Origin: Chryseobacterium gregarium DSM 19109
GTDB taxonomy: Bacteria; Bacteroidota; Bacteroidia; Flavobacteriales; Weeksellaceae
NCBI RefSeq assembly: GCF_000430845.1
Contig: NZ_AUMU01000008.1
Coordinates: 124,001 to 188,000, forward strand
Length of the DNA: 64,000 bases
Direction of reading: 5' to 3'
Shown in pieces: positions 15,064-25,242 of this stretch. Position 1 is the stretch's first letter; every line of letters starts with the position of its first letter. A program made the position numbers and the translations under genes. The notes under the pieces were generated by a model that was not told the origin of the DNA, made no database searches, and saw only the letters and a list, made by a program, of their open reading frames with translations.

Positions 15064-16422
15064 ATGTCAGATACTTTTTCCAAAATCAGAAATGCAGTAG
15101 AATTGTTCAGGTCAATTGATTTTGATCAGCTGGGTGAAATCTCCCAAAAAGTAAATCTCCCGAAATTGATGGAAAATTTTTCCAAACTGGATGATAAGCA
15201 GTTAAAAGATATGATGAAAATGCTGGATCCGGACCGAAGGAAGAAAGAGCTTCCGCCGATTGATGGCGATTTCTATGATATCTACCATACGTTATCACCG
15301 GAACAGCGGGAAATTCAGCTCAAAGTAAGAAATTTCATGGAAAAAGAAGTAAAGCCTCTGGTAAACCACTACTGGCTCAGAGATGAATTTCCACATGAAT
15401 TAATACCGAAATTTCAGAAACTGAATATCTGCGGGGTCACCTATGAAGGGTACGGCTGTCCGGGTATGCCTTTTCTGATGGAAGGGGTTATCGCCATGGA
15501 AATGGCAAGAATTGATGCTTCCATCGCTACATTCTTCGGAGTGCAGTCAGGGTTGGCAATGGGTTCCATTTACATCTGCGGTTCGGAAGAGCAAAAACAG
15601 AAATGGCTTCCCCAGATGCAGAAGTTTGAAAAAATCGGAGCATTTGGTTTGACAGAACCTGAAGTAGGTTCCGGAGCTGCAGGAGGTTTAACAGTAACCT
15701 GTAAGAAAACGCCTGAAGGATGGATTTTAAACGGGCAGAAAAAATGGATCGGGAATGCAACATTTGCTGATCTGGTGATTATCTGGGCAAGAGATTTAGA
15801 CGACGGCGAAGTGAAAGGATTTATTGTTGAAAAAGATAATCCCGGCTATTCCGTTGAGAAAATCAAAGGTAAAATGGCACTGAGAATCGTTCAGAACGGT
15901 TTGATTACCCTGAAAGATTGCCTGGTGACTGAAGACAACAGATTGCAGAATGCCAATTCATTCAAGGATACAGGGAAAATTTTGAGAATGACCAGGGCAG
16001 GAGTAGCCTGGATGGCCACCGGCTGTGCGAGAGGAGCCTATGAAAGTGCCTTGGATTATACAAGAAAAAGGGAACAGTTCGGAAAGCCGATTGCTTCTTT
16101 TCAGATGATTCAGGGGCATCTGGTAGAGATGTTATCCAATCTGACCGCTATGCAGACGATGGTTTTCAGGCTGTCTGAAATGCAGGATGAAGGCATTCTG
16201 AAAGATGAACATGCTTCCTTGGCCAAAGTATTCTGTACATTGAGAACGCGGGACATTGTTTCCAGGGCCCGGGAAGTCCTGGGAGGCAACGGCATTCTGC
16301 TGGAATACGATGTGGCAAGATTTGTGGCCGATGCCGAAGCTATCTATTCTTATGAAGGAACGAAAGAAATCAATTCACTGATTGTAGGAAGATCGATTAC
16401 GGGCTTTAGCGCCTTTGTATAG
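15064..16422 (+). CDS. acyl-CoA dehydrogenase, glutaryl-CoA dehydrogenase-like
   Basis: A 452-residue FAD enzyme. The FAD/substrate region GAFGLTEPEVGSGAAG, the KKWIGNATFADLVIIWAR strand and the C-terminal YSYEGTKEINSLIVGRSITG are those of the glutaryl-CoA dehydrogenase/short-chain acyl-CoA oxidase branch; the catalytic base is the Glu of YEGT (Glu431). About 70 extra residues precede the usual N-terminus. They are charged, helical and contain two leucine/lysine-rich stretches. The true substrate cannot be read from sequence. Monocistronic, with a bidirectional terminator after it. Confidence 0.9.
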   Translation: MSDTFSKIRNAVELFRSIDFDQLGEISQKVNLPKLMENFSKLDDKQLKDMMKMLDPDRRKKELPPIDGDFYDIYHTLSPEQREIQLKVRNFMEKEVKPLVNHYWLRDEFPHELIPKFQKLNICGVTYEGYGCPGMPFLMEGVIAMEMARIDASIATFFGVQSGLAMGSIYICGSEEQKQKWLPQMQKFEKIGAFGLTEPEVGSGAAGGLTVTCKKTPEGWILNGQKKWIGNATFADLVIIWARDLDDGEVKGFIVEKDNPGYSVEKIKGKMALRIVQNGLITLKDCLVTEDNRLQNANSFKDTGKILRMTRAGVAWMATGCARGAYESALDYTRKREQFGKPIASFQMIQGHLVEMLSNLTAMQTMVFRLSEMQDEGILKDEHASLAKVFCTLRTRDIVSRAREVLGGNGILLEYDVARFVADAEAIYSYEGTKEINSLIVGRSITGFSAFV

Positions 16423-16555
16423 TAGGTATTAAAATAATAATCACAAATTAATTTATTTTATTAATGATCATGCTCTCATTATTAAATTATTGTATAGTAT
16501 AATATTTATACATAAACATGTCCAAGCGGAATGAGCCCTTGTGCATTGTAATATA

Positions 16556-16581
16556 AAGAGCCTTCATTATTGAAGGCTCTT
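16556..16581. terminator. bidirectional terminator
   Basis: Perfect 11-base arms aagagccttca/tgaaggctctt with a 4-base loop, T-rich on one side and A-rich on the other. It separates the convergent acyl-CoA dehydrogenase and AI-2E genes. The rest of 16423-16632 is AT-rich with no gene seen. Confidence 0.85.
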
Positions 16582-16632
16582 ATTATATAAATTTCGGGTA
16601 TAATTATTTAAAAGATCATATAGTGTTCATGA

Positions 16633-17745
16633 TCAGTCCATTTCTTTCAGGGTAATGGTTTTTGATAATTTATAGCTTTTCTTCTTTTTGCCAAACTTCT
16701 CTTCTTCACCAAGCAGTTTCCCCCAAGGCTGTAAACCTTCCACCCGTTCGAAAATTATTTTAAGGATGGCGATGGCCGGAATACATAGAAACATTCCTGC
16801 AATTCCCCACAGGTGCTCTCCGATAATAATCCCGATAAAAGAAAATAAGGCATTGATTTTTACTTTTGAGCCCACTACAAACGGCAGAATGATGTTTCCG
16901 TCAATAATATGAACCCCAATGTATCCGATGAGAACATAAATGCATGTTGACGGAGTAGATGTTGCAAAAGCGATGAAGCATGAGATTAAAAGGGCAATAC
17001 AGATTCCCAGATAAGGGATGACGTTCAACAGGCCTGTTAAAACGCCCAATAGAATGGCATATTTTACACCTAAAACCGTCAGAACAATTGAAGTAAGAAC
17101 CGAGACAATTAATACCTGGAGACAAAGCCCGACAATATATTTTTTAGTCATGATCCTTACTTCACTAACCACTTCCTGAACGCTTGCTTTATGTTTTTCG
17201 TTAAAAACGGTGATGATGAAATTATTTAAAACCCTTCTGTAATTCAAAATAAAAATAAAAAATAGAATAAAGAAGACGATAAAGCCCAGTCCTGTTGAGA
17301 AAAGGCCGAAAGTAAAGCCTAAAATCACGCCTGAAGAAGAAAGGAGTTTACTCAGCCCCTGATCCAGGTAAGTCAGCTGTTCATTTATTTTTACATGGAA
17401 GGTTTTTGAAACCCAGTGCTGAAGATCATTAAAAACCGAGGTGAACTGTACCCTGAGATGGGGAAAGTCTTTGCTGAAATCAGATAATTGAGATCCGAAG
17501 AAATAAATCAGGCCCGTTAAAATCATCAGCATAATAAGAACCGATGCGATGGTGGATACCGATCTCGAAAACCGAAGTCTTTTTTCCATAAAAGTAGCCG
17601 CAGGTAAAAAGAGCATGGCCATTAAAAAAGCAAGGAAAAAAGGAGCTAAAATGCTCTGTCCTAATGCTAAAAGGTAACCGATTCCTATAATTGAGATAAT
17701 AACAAGCGCAAGTTTGATAAGAAAAGGGAGTCGAAGTAGATTCAT
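16633..17745 (-). CDS. AI-2E family transporter
   Basis: A 370-residue inner-membrane protein with about eight hydrophobic helices and the central periplasmic/amphipathic domain (about residues 75-145) typical of the AI-2E/PerM family. The conserved ILLGVLTGLLNVIPYLG segment and GNIILPFVVGSKVKINALFSF follow. Members export solutes or ions; the autoinducer-2 role is shown for few of them, so the substrate is open. It has a short Lys-rich cytoplasmic tail. Single gene, upstream of and co-directional with lon on the map but separated from it by a terminator. Confidence 0.9.
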   Translation of the reverse strand: MNLLRLPFLIKLALVIISIIGIGYLLALGQSILAPFFLAFLMAMLFLPAATFMEKRLRFSRSVSTIASVLIMLMILTGLIYFFGSQLSDFSKDFPHLRVQFTSVFNDLQHWVSKTFHVKINEQLTYLDQGLSKLLSSSGVILGFTFGLFSTGLGFIVFFILFFIFILNYRRVLNNFIITVFNEKHKASVQEVVSEVRIMTKKYIVGLCLQVLIVSVLTSIVLTVLGVKYAILLGVLTGLLNVIPYLGICIALLISCFIAFATSTPSTCIYVLIGYIGVHIIDGNIILPFVVGSKVKINALFSFIGIIIGEHLWGIAGMFLCIPAIAILKIIFERVEGLQPWGKLLGEEEKFGKKKKSYKLSKTITLKEMD

Positions 17746-17866
17746 AATTTCAATATTCTGTAAAAATAATCAAACCCTTCGAAAAAAGATTTATTCAATC
17801 AGCTGGATTCTTCAGGACATTAGAAAATTCTATGCCACGTTTTTAAATCACAGTTGGCGGCGGATA

Positions 17867-17902
17867 TAAAAAAACACGTCCCAAAAAATCTGAGACGTGT
17901 CG
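17867..17902 (-). terminator. terminator of lon
   Basis: Arms acacgtc (17874-17880) and gacgtgt (17894-17900), and on the minus strand a run of seven Ts after the stem. Confidence 0.75.
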
Positions 17903-17928
17903 TATTGGCAATATTATGATATGGTCAA

Positions 17929-20334
17929 TTATTTTTCAATAGCCAGTTCAAGGACTTCATTCATCCAGCTGACATAATGAACATTAAGATCCTTCAGGTA
18001 ATCTTTTTTAATTTCCTCAACATCTTTTCTGTTGGCTTCACAAAGAATAACCTCTTTGATCCCAGCTCTTGTGGCGGCCAGAAGTTTTTCCTTAATCCCG
18101 CCTACAGGAAGTACTTTCCCTCTCAATGTGATTTCACCGGTCATGGCAAGATGAGGTTTCACCTTTTTATTCTTAAATGAAGAAACCATTGAGGTCAGCA
18201 TGGCAATACCGGCGGACGGTCCGTCTTTCGGTGTCGCTCCTTCAGGAACGTGGACATGGATGTTTTTCTTTTCAATATCATCCTGTGTAAGACCTAGTTC
18301 ATCATGTTTCGCTTTAATATATTCTAAAGCAATGGTGGCGGACTCTTTCATTACCGTTCCCAGATTACCAGTCATCGTCAATGCGCCTTTTCCGTTACTG
18401 ATGATGCTTTCAATGAATAGGATATCTCCGCCGACACTTGTCCAGGCAAGTCCTGTTACCACTCCCGGAACATCTGTAAGTTCAGACAGGCTTTTCGGTC
18501 TTGGGACACCAAGGATTTCATCAATTTTTCCGATTGATATCTTTGGGTCATATTCTTTCACCAAGGCTGTCTGTAAGGCAACCCACCGGGCCACTGCAGC
18601 AATTCTCTTCTCTAATGTTCTTACTCCGCTTTCTGAAGTATGCGCTTCTATAATATGTTTTAATTCGGCATTTCCAAGCTTAAATGATTTCGCATCCAGA
18701 CCGTTTTCTTCCTGCTGCTTTTTTATAAGATGCCTTTTCGCAATCTCGCTTTTCTCCTCAAGGGTATATCCTGAAATCTGGATAATCTCCATCCTGTCCA
18801 GTAACGGAGTCTGGATGGTTGATAATGAATTCGCGGTTGCGATAAACATCACTTTAGACAGGTCATAGCCCATTTCCAGGAAATTATCGTAAAACGATTT
18901 GTTCTGTTCAGGATCAAGCACTTCCAAAAGAGCAGAGCTCGGATCTCCGTGCATTCCTTTTCCTACTTTATCGATTTCGTCCAGAACAATGACAGGATTG
19001 GATGTTCCTGATTTCTTAATGGTCTGAAGGATCCTTCCCGCCATGGCGCCGATGTAGGTTTTTCTATGGCCGCGTATTTCACTTTCGTCATGAAGGCCGC
19101 CTAAAGAAACCCGGACGTATTTTCTTCCAAGGGCATCGGCAATGGATTTTCCCAATGAGGTTTTTCCTACCCCCGGAGGACCTACCAGTAATAGAATTGG
19201 GGATTTCATGTTGTTTTTAAGTTTCAGAACCGCCATGTGTTCCAGAATCCTTTTCTTGATGTCTTCTAATCCAAAATGAGCCTTATCCAGGATCTTCTGT
19301 GCTTTTTCAATATCAAAAGTATCTTTGGTAAAGGTGTCCCAGGGTAAATCGGTGAAGAAATCAAGATAGTTCCTCTGGACATTATAATCCGGAGAATTAG
19401 GGTTCTGGCGCTGTAATCTGTTGATTTCCTTTTGGAAATGTTCCTCTACTTCCTCGTTCCACTTTTTCTTTCTTGCCTTGACAATCAGTTCTTCTACATC
19501 GTTTTCTGGCCCGCCGCCCAATTCTTCCTGAATGGTCCTGATCTGCTGGTTCAGAAAATATTCTCTCTGCTGCTTGTCAAGATCCTTGGAGGTTTTCTGA
19601 TGAATCTGATTTCTCAGCTCAAGCTTTCTGAAATCTTCATGCATCATTTCATAACACTTGTTGGCCCTTTCCATTAAATTTTTCTCTTCCAGCAGTTTTT
19701 GCTTTTCAGAGGAGGGGAAATTGGCATTCGTACAGATGAAATTCAGCAGATCGTCATTATTATTGATATTTTTTATCGCAAAATTGGCTGCATTCGGAAT
19801 GTTGGGATCAAGCTCAATGATTTTTAAAGCCAGATCTTTTACATTTTCCAGCAAAGCTTCATATTCTTCTTGGTTTTTTGGCTTTCCATCTTTTAATTTT
19901 GAAATTTCAGCTTTAAAATACGGTTGCGTTTCAATAATTTTTTTAACCTTAAACCGGTGGAACCCTTTTGTAATGGCTGTAATATTGCCTTCGGGAAGCT
20001 TGATGATTTTTATGATTTTTGCCAGGGTGCCGATTTGATACATGTCTTTTTCCGCCGGCTGCTCAAGGTCTGAGCTCTTCTGGCTGATAATTCCTATTAA
20101 ATCGCCGTTTTTCTGAGCTTCTTCCAAAAGCTGGATGGATGTTTTTCTTCCTGCGGTAATAGGCATGACCACATTGGGGAACATCACCATATTTCTTACG
20201 GGAAGAATCGGAAATATTTTTTGTCCGGAGTTCTTCTCTGTTTCAGAAAGGTCAGAAAGACTGATCTCTTCCGCTACAATATCAAATCCGTCGCTTATCA
20301 TCTCTTCTAAACTTATATCTTCAAATTCTGTCAT
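17929..20334 (-). CDS. lon: ATP-dependent protease La (Lon)
   Basis: An 801-residue cytosolic AAA+ serine protease that degrades misfolded and regulatory proteins. Its order is an N-terminal LON substrate domain (from about residue 40, [19 protein letters not shown]), a helical linker, an AAA+ module with Walker [14 protein letters not shown] and Walker [10 protein letters not shown], and a protease domain with catalytic Ser707 in [11 protein letters not shown] and the dyad Lys at about 750 in GGIKEK. Length is typical. A perfect 17-base palindrome lies 9 bases upstream of its start codon, suggesting a repressor site. Confidence 0.97.
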   Translation of the reverse strand: MTEFEDISLEEMISDGFDIVAEEISLSDLSETEKNSGQKIFPILPVRNMVMFPNVVMPITAGRKTSIQLLEEAQKNGDLIGIISQKSSDLEQPAEKDMYQIGTLAKIIKIIKLPEGNITAITKGFHRFKVKKIIETQPYFKAEISKLKDGKPKNQEEYEALLENVKDLALKIIELDPNIPNAANFAIKNINNNDDLLNFICTNANFPSSEKQKLLEEKNLMERANKCYEMMHEDFRKLELRNQIHQKTSKDLDKQQREYFLNQQIRTIQEELGGGPENDVEELIVKARKKKWNEEVEEHFQKEINRLQRQNPNSPDYNVQRNYLDFFTDLPWDTFTKDTFDIEKAQKILDKAHFGLEDIKKRILEHMAVLKLKNNMKSPILLLVGPPGVGKTSLGKSIADALGRKYVRVSLGGLHDESEIRGHRKTYIGAMAGRILQTIKKSGTSNPVIVLDEIDKVGKGMHGDPSSALLEVLDPEQNKSFYDNFLEMGYDLSKVMFIATANSLSTIQTPLLDRMEIIQISGYTLEEKSEIAKRHLIKKQQEENGLDAKSFKLGNAELKHIIEAHTSESGVRTLEKRIAAVARWVALQTALVKEYDPKISIGKIDEILGVPRPKSLSELTDVPGVVTGLAWTSVGGDILFIESIISNGKGALTMTGNLGTVMKESATIALEYIKAKHDELGLTQDDIEKKNIHVHVPEGATPKDGPSAGIAMLTSMVSSFKNKKVKPHLAMTGEITLRGKVLPVGGIKEKLLAATRAGIKEVILCEANRKDVEEIKKDYLKDLNVHYVSWMNEVLELAIEK

Positions 20335-20343
20335 AGTTAATCG

Positions 20344-20360
20344 AATGACAAATTGTCATT
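20344..20360. promoter_or_regulatory. perfect palindrome at the lon start, candidate operator
   Basis: AATGACAA-A-TTGTCATT: two perfect 8-base arms around one base, 10 bases upstream of the lon start codon. No T run, so not a terminator. The position fits a repressor site in the leader. The rest of the 260-base gap to the foldase gene is AT-rich, with a homopolymeric A/T stretch near 20490-20525. Confidence 0.5.
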
Positions 20361-20594
20361 ATCGTTTTAATTCGTTAACGTGAAATTTCATAATATGTTT
20401 TACAATAAGGAAGACATATCATGGGGGCTAAAGTTGCACAAGACTTATGCCATTTGCTTTTCTGCAAAAAATATGGTCAAAATTTCCTTTTTTTTAAATT
20501 TTAAATTTTAAAAAATTAAAAAAAGGACTTCGATTTCCGTAATTTCTTAAAAATGTGTATTTTCGCACACTGATAAAAAACTATAATTTATATA

Positions 20595-22742
20595 ATGGCA
20601 ATTTTAGGACAAATTAGGAGTAGGCCCTGGCTTTTGATGGGAGTAATTGCACTGGCGCTTTTGGCGTTCCTTGTAAACCCCGAAAGTATCGATAAGGTTT
20701 TTGGTAAGAATCCTGATGTTTTAGGAAAAGTAAATGGTGAGAAAATTACCCGTGAGGAGTTTAATGACCAGCTTTTCGTATTACAGCAACAGGCAGATCA
20801 GCAGGGTCAGCCGAAAACAGGTCTTGAAGAACAGGCCTGGCAGTTACTGGTGCAGTCAAAACTGATCAAGCAGCAATTTGAAAAAATGGGCTTTGAAATG
20901 ACGGAAGATTATTTCTGGAATCAAATTCAGTATGATCAGATGTTTGCCCAGCAGAAACAGTTTTTCGATGAGAAAGGTAATTTCAAAACCCAGGAGCTTA
21001 AAAAACAGATAGAGGAGATGAAGGCCGCTTCACCGGAAGGTTATAACCAATGGTTGAAGACCCGGAAATCCGTTGAATACAGATTGATGGCAAGACAGGT
21101 GTTTGCTAACATTTCTACAGGGATCACTACCGGTAAAAAAGAAGCTGAAGAATTAATGAAGCAGAGGGATCAGCTAGCGGATATCGACTTTGTTAAAATC
21201 GATTATGCAGCTTACCTTCAGAAAAACAACATTAAAGTAACCACTGAAGATCTGGCAAATTATATCAAGGAGCATCCTCTTATGTTCAAAGCGGAAGCGA
21301 GCAGGAATTTAGGGGTTGTTTACTTCCCTTCTCAGCCAAGTGCGGCAGATGACGCAGCGGCTCAGAAAGAAATCAATAAGCTGTTTTCAGGGGGAACGGA
21401 TGCCAGCGGAGGTGCGGAAAACTTCCAGAATACCAAAAACGACTCGATGTTTGTGATGGCCAATTCTGATATGCCTTACAATCCTCAGTATATGAAGCCG
21501 AACCAGTTGCCTCAGACTATTCAGGCGCAGATCCCTATGGCGGCTATCGGACAGGTTTTCGGCCCCTACAAAGAACAAAACTTCTATGTGGTTTCTAAAC
21601 TTTTAGATAAAAAGACTTCAGACTCCACTTTATCAAGACATATTCTGATTGCTTTTAAAGGAAGCCCTGCAGGGGAAGGGGTTACAAGATCTAAAGAAGC
21701 CGCTAAAAAACTTGCGGACTCCATCGGAGCTATTGTAAAAACCAATCCTGGTAAATTTACGGAATTCCTTAAGCTGTCAAATGACCCGAGTTCTGCTGCG
21801 CAGGGCGGAAGCTTAGGGTGGACAACTCCGGAAACGCCATTCGTTCCTGAATTTTTAACATATCTGGCAAATAATCCTAAAGGAGCAACAGGGGTAGTAG
21901 AAACTCAGTTTGGTTACCATATCATCAATATTGAAGATAAAAAACCAGGAGCTATGAGCTATAAAGTAGCCAATCTGGTAAAAGCGGTGAAGCCATCTGA
22001 TGCCACGGAGGCCGAAACGGATAAAAAAGCAAGACGGTTTATCCAGCAGGTTCAGGGAAAATCGTTTAATGATTTTGTGAATATTGCCAAAAAAGGAAAT
22101 TATCAGTTCTCTAATCCTAAACAGGCGAAGAGATTCGACGGTCAGCTTCAGGGACTGGGAACAGAGAAAGACGGTGAAATCCTAGCATGGGCTTTTGATA
22201 AGAAAAGAGAGAAAGGAGATACTGAATTCTTTACCGTAGAAGGAACGGGAGATAAGGTTGTGGTTTATTTAAACGGCAAACAGGAGAAAGGAAGTGCAGA
22301 TCCTGAATCGGTAAGAGATCAGATTGAGATTGTGGTTAAAAATAAACTTGCAGCAAAACAGATCACTGAGAAAATTGGTAAAGCGGGTGGTCTGGATCAG
22401 ATTGCCAAGCAATTCGGAACGACAAAACAGTCAGCACAGGTTAATCTGTTAAATCCGTCAGTAGCGGGTTCCATGGAACCAAAAGTTGCAGGGGCTGCAT
22501 TCGGAGTTCAGAAAGGTAAGCTTTCTAATCCTGTTGAAGGCGGAACTGGTGTGTATGTTTTAGTCAAAAAGAATGAGACAATTAACAAGCAGCCTGGAGA
22601 TGTTAAACAGTTTACAGAATCTGTTACGCAGAGAAACGGAGGGATGTTCGGACAGGCCTGGTTAAAGAGCTTACAGGACAATGCTGATATTGATGACTAC
22701 AGAATTGAGATCTGGAACAAACTGGGTACTCAGCAACAATAA
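20595..22742 (+). CDS. PpiD-like periplasmic peptidyl-prolyl isomerase
   Basis: A 715-residue foldase anchored by one N-terminal helix (residues 13-27, LLMGVIALALLAFLV). The SurA/PpiD N-terminal chaperone domain starts at GKVNGEKITREEFNDQL and the central parvulin domain (about 340-455) runs from STLSRHILIAFKG to VETQFGYHIINIEDKKPG. It helps newly exported proteins fold near the Sec translocon. A promoter-like TATTTTCG lies 33 bases upstream of the start. Divergent from lon, another protein-quality gene. Monocistronic with a strong terminator. Confidence 0.92.
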   Translation: MAILGQIRSRPWLLMGVIALALLAFLVNPESIDKVFGKNPDVLGKVNGEKITREEFNDQLFVLQQQADQQGQPKTGLEEQAWQLLVQSKLIKQQFEKMGFEMTEDYFWNQIQYDQMFAQQKQFFDEKGNFKTQELKKQIEEMKAASPEGYNQWLKTRKSVEYRLMARQVFANISTGITTGKKEAEELMKQRDQLADIDFVKIDYAAYLQKNNIKVTTEDLANYIKEHPLMFKAEASRNLGVVYFPSQPSAADDAAAQKEINKLFSGGTDASGGAENFQNTKNDSMFVMANSDMPYNPQYMKPNQLPQTIQAQIPMAAIGQVFGPYKEQNFYVVSKLLDKKTSDSTLSRHILIAFKGSPAGEGVTRSKEAAKKLADSIGAIVKTNPGKFTEFLKLSNDPSSAAQGGSLGWTTPETPFVPEFLTYLANNPKGATGVVETQFGYHIINIEDKKPGAMSYKVANLVKAVKPSDATEAETDKKARRFIQQVQGKSFNDFVNIAKKGNYQFSNPKQAKRFDGQLQGLGTEKDGEILAWAFDKKREKGDTEFFTVEGTGDKVVVYLNGKQEKGSADPESVRDQIEIVVKNKLAAKQITEKIGKAGGLDQIAKQFGTTKQSAQVNLLNPSVAGSMEPKVAGAAFGVQKGKLSNPVEGGTGVYVLVKKNETINKQPGDVKQFTESVTQRNGGMFGQAWLKSLQDNADIDDYRIEIWNKLGTQQQ

Positions 22743-22763
22743 AAGATTATTTTTCATAAAGAT

Positions 22764-22794
22764 AAAAAGCGGCAAAGTTTTTGCCGCTTTTTTT
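22764..22794 (+). terminator. terminator of the PpiD-like gene
   Basis: A 12-base stem aaaagcggcaaa/tttgccgctttt with a 3-base loop, continuing into Ts. Confidence 0.88.
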
Positions 22795-22839
22795 GTGTTT
22801 AACGCAGAGCATTAGAAAAAAACATTAATTTAAATGTAG

Positions 22840-22847
22840 TATATTTG
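22840..22847 (+). promoter_or_regulatory. promoter -7 element of the MCE gene
   Basis: TATATTTG, 21 bases upstream of the GTG start of the MCE gene, implying a leader of about 15 bases. Confidence 0.5.
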
Positions 22848-22868
22848 CTCATTAGAAAAATTTAGCAA

Positions 22869-23819
22869 GTGAAGTTCAGTAAAGAATTAAAAGCTGGTGT
22901 CATCGCACTTTTAGCCATTGTAGGCTTCGTAGTGCTGTTTCAGTTTATGAAAGGCAGAAGCCTTTTTACTACCGATAATATATTTTACGCACAATACGAA
23001 AATGTCGAAGGTCTGGCGCAGTCTTCTCCTGTTTCCATTAACGGATTAAAGGTCGGGCAGGTTGACAAGATCATTCCCCATACCTCCAAAGACGGCAAAA
23101 TCGATTTTCTTGTGAAAATAACAGTGGACGATAATTTTGAGTTTTCAAAAAATTCAACACTGGAGATTTTTGAACCGGGATTAATGTCCGGGAAAGAGAT
23201 GAGGATCAATTTGATGTACGGAGGGACGACTGCAAAAAATGGTGATACTTTAAAAGGAGCTTTTAAATTAGGAACTTTAGGCAGCCTTTCTTCACAGGTA
23301 GGCCCTGTGAAAGATCAGCTGCAAACGGTGTTGTACCGCGTTGATTCTTTAATGTCAAGTGCCAACCAGGTGGTGAATGCACAGAACAGGGAGGAGATAA
23401 GGTTATTATTAAGCAACCTTAACAAGACGGTATCTGCATTACAGACTACTGCAGGAAATGTCAATTCACTTGTAGGCCATAATGATCCTAAGCTTCAAAA
23501 AGTTTTGGATGATGCCAGCCTTACCATGCAGAGCGGTAAAGTTACACTGGATAAATATGGGAATTTAGCGGAAAGCATTGATACTAAAAAGCTGAATGCT
23601 ACCATTGCAAATCTTGATGCCACCGTCAGTAAGCTTAATACTGTGGTAGATGGAGTTAATAGCGGACAGGGAAGTTTAGGTAAAATAATGAAAGATGAAG
23701 AATTGTACAACAATCTGAATTCTGCTTCTACCAACCTGAATTCATTACTTGAAGACGTGAAAGCGAATCCGAAGAAATATGTTAACTTCTCAGTATTTGG
23801 AAAGAACAGTAAAGATTAA
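22869..23819 (+). CDS. MlaD/MCE family lipid-binding protein
   Basis: A 316-residue protein starting with GTG, which is fixed by the N-terminal anchor helix (residues 9-26, AGVIALLAIVGFVVLFQF). The MCE domain (about 35-115) contains GLAQSSPVSINGLKVGQVDKI. A long predicted helical C-terminal region carries repeated Asn/Leu/Thr-rich segments, as in MCE proteins that form periplasmic tubes. It is probably the substrate-binding subunit for the MlaE/MlaF pair encoded at 7.1-8.7 kb. It is followed 10 bases later by an iron-sulfur protein gene, an arrangement that gives no clear functional link. Confidence 0.88.
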   Translation: MKFSKELKAGVIALLAIVGFVVLFQFMKGRSLFTTDNIFYAQYENVEGLAQSSPVSINGLKVGQVDKIIPHTSKDGKIDFLVKITVDDNFEFSKNSTLEIFEPGLMSGKEMRINLMYGGTTAKNGDTLKGAFKLGTLGSLSSQVGPVKDQLQTVLYRVDSLMSSANQVVNAQNREEIRLLLSNLNKTVSALQTTAGNVNSLVGHNDPKLQKVLDDASLTMQSGKVTLDKYGNLAESIDTKKLNATIANLDATVSKLNTVVDGVNSGQGSLGKIMKDEELYNNLNSASTNLNSLLEDVKANPKKYVNFSVFGKNSKD

Positions 23820-23829
23820 TCCCTAGACC

Positions 23830-25167
23830 ATGCAGTATATCGATACTATTATTTTTTTGATTTTATCAATTGCAGGTTTTGGGCTGTTTGCAAAAAGTCT
23901 GCAGAAGATCTACAGAAACATCAGATTAGGAAGGGAAATCAACCGGACTGATAAAAAGGCAGAGCGCTGGGAAACCATGGCCCGGGTGGCTATGGGGCAG
24001 AGTAAAATGGTTAAACGTCCTATTGCCGGTATCCTGCACCTTTTCGTATATGTTGGTTTTATCATCATCAATATAGAACTTATTGAAATTATGGTAGACG
24101 GAATCTTTGGAACCCACAGATTCCTGTTTTCTATATTCGGAAGCGGTTTTTACAGTTTCTTTACAGCTACTTTAGAGGTTCTGGCATTGCTGGTAATCAT
24201 CGGAGTAGTGATGTTTTTTATCCGGAGAAATTTTTACGGAGTCAAAAGATTGACTATGAAAGAACTTTTCGGATGGCCGAAACAGGATGCCAACTGGATT
24301 TTAATTATAGAGTTTGCCTTAATGATGGCCTTCTTTACGATGAATGCTTCAGATTCTGTTTTGCAGATGAGAGGGGCAGAAGGTTTTCATCAGGCAGGAT
24401 CTTTTCCCATCAGTCAGATGATCTTTGTTCCGTTTTTGGAAATTTTCAGTTTTGATAACGGATTTTTAATATTCACTGAACGGGCTGCATGGTGGTTTCA
24501 CTTTGTGGGAATTCTGTTCTTTATGAATTATCTGTATTATTCCAAACATTTACATATTATCCTAGCCTTCCCAAGCACATGGTTTGCAAACCTTGAGAGA
24601 AAAGGGAAATTCAACAATTTAGAATCGGTTACCAAAGAAATTAAACTGATGATGGATCCGAATGCTGATCCATACGCAGTTCCTGCCGAAGGGGATGCCG
24701 AAGCACCTTCAAAATTTGGGGCGGAAGATGTATTTGATCTTAACCAAGTTCAGTTGCTGAATGCTTATTCATGCACGGAGTGCGGTCGCTGTACCGCTGT
24801 TTGTCCGGCCAATATTACAGGGAAAAAACTTTCTCCGAGATTAATTCTGATGAAAACCAGAGACCGTCTTGAAGAAGTTGGAAGAAATATCGATAAGAAT
24901 GGTAAATTTGAAGATGACGGCAAGAAGCTTCTGAACGATTACATCACAAAAGAAGAGCTTTGGGCGTGTACCACCTGTAATGCCTGTACAGAAGCCTGTC
25001 CGGTATTGTTAGATCCGCTTTCTATTATTTTCGATATGAGAAGATTCCTCGTGATGGAACAGTCTGCCGCGCCTCAGGAATTAAACCTGATGATGACCAA
25101 TGTGGAAAATAATGCGGCTCCGTGGCAGTATAACCAGGCAGACCGTCTGAAATGGGCGAACGATTAA
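23830..25167 (+). CDS. membrane-bound iron-sulfur oxidoreductase subunit (4Fe-4S, HdrC-like)
   Basis: A 445-residue protein. The N-terminal 270 residues carry about five hydrophobic helices with histidines (ILHLFVYVGFII, AAWWFHFVGILFFMNYLYYSKH) that may bind haem, as in NarI-like domains. The C-terminal part has two 4Fe-4S motifs: CTECGRCTAVCP at 315-326 and CTTCNACTEACP from 380. Together with the next gene's CCG domains it resembles a split heterodisulfide-reductase or glycolate-oxidase-type respiratory module. Donor and acceptor are unknown. Confidence 0.87.
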   Translation: MQYIDTIIFLILSIAGFGLFAKSLQKIYRNIRLGREINRTDKKAERWETMARVAMGQSKMVKRPIAGILHLFVYVGFIIINIELIEIMVDGIFGTHRFLFSIFGSGFYSFFTATLEVLALLVIIGVVMFFIRRNFYGVKRLTMKELFGWPKQDANWILIIEFALMMAFFTMNASDSVLQMRGAEGFHQAGSFPISQMIFVPFLEIFSFDNGFLIFTERAAWWFHFVGILFFMNYLYYSKHLHIILAFPSTWFANLERKGKFNNLESVTKEIKLMMDPNADPYAVPAEGDAEAPSKFGAEDVFDLNQVQLLNAYSCTECGRCTAVCPANITGKKLSPRLILMKTRDRLEEVGRNIDKNGKFEDDGKKLLNDYITKEELWACTTCNACTEACPVLLDPLSIIFDMRRFLVMEQSAAPQELNLMMTNVENNAAPWQYNQADRLKWAND

Positions 25168-25197
25168 TAGATTTACCAACCTATCAATGTAGCTGTT

Positions 25198-25217
25198 TAC
25201 CAATTGTTATATTGGTA
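25198..25217. repeat. stem-loop between the two iron-sulfur genes
   Basis: Seven-base perfect arms taccaat/attggta around a 6-base loop in the 75-base gap. No T run; it could affect mRNA stability or relative expression. Confidence 0.35.
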
Positions 25218-25242
25218 TTGATATATTGTTAAATTAAATATA

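Noticed and set aside
18200..18868. Plus-strand 222-codon frame across lon
   Set aside because: It is antisense to the Lon AAA+ and protease domains. Ser/Phe/Ala-rich composition and no recognisable family; a shadow of lon codon use.
20421..20504. Small 27-residue frame in the lon/PpiD gap
   Set aside because: It has an ATG and an A/G-rich leader, but runs into a poly-A/T stretch, has no hydrophobic or other pattern and is too short to support.
20490..20525. AT-rich run that looked like an origin-type or MITE sequence
   Set aside because: It is a simple A/T homopolymer stretch without DnaA boxes or terminal repeats.
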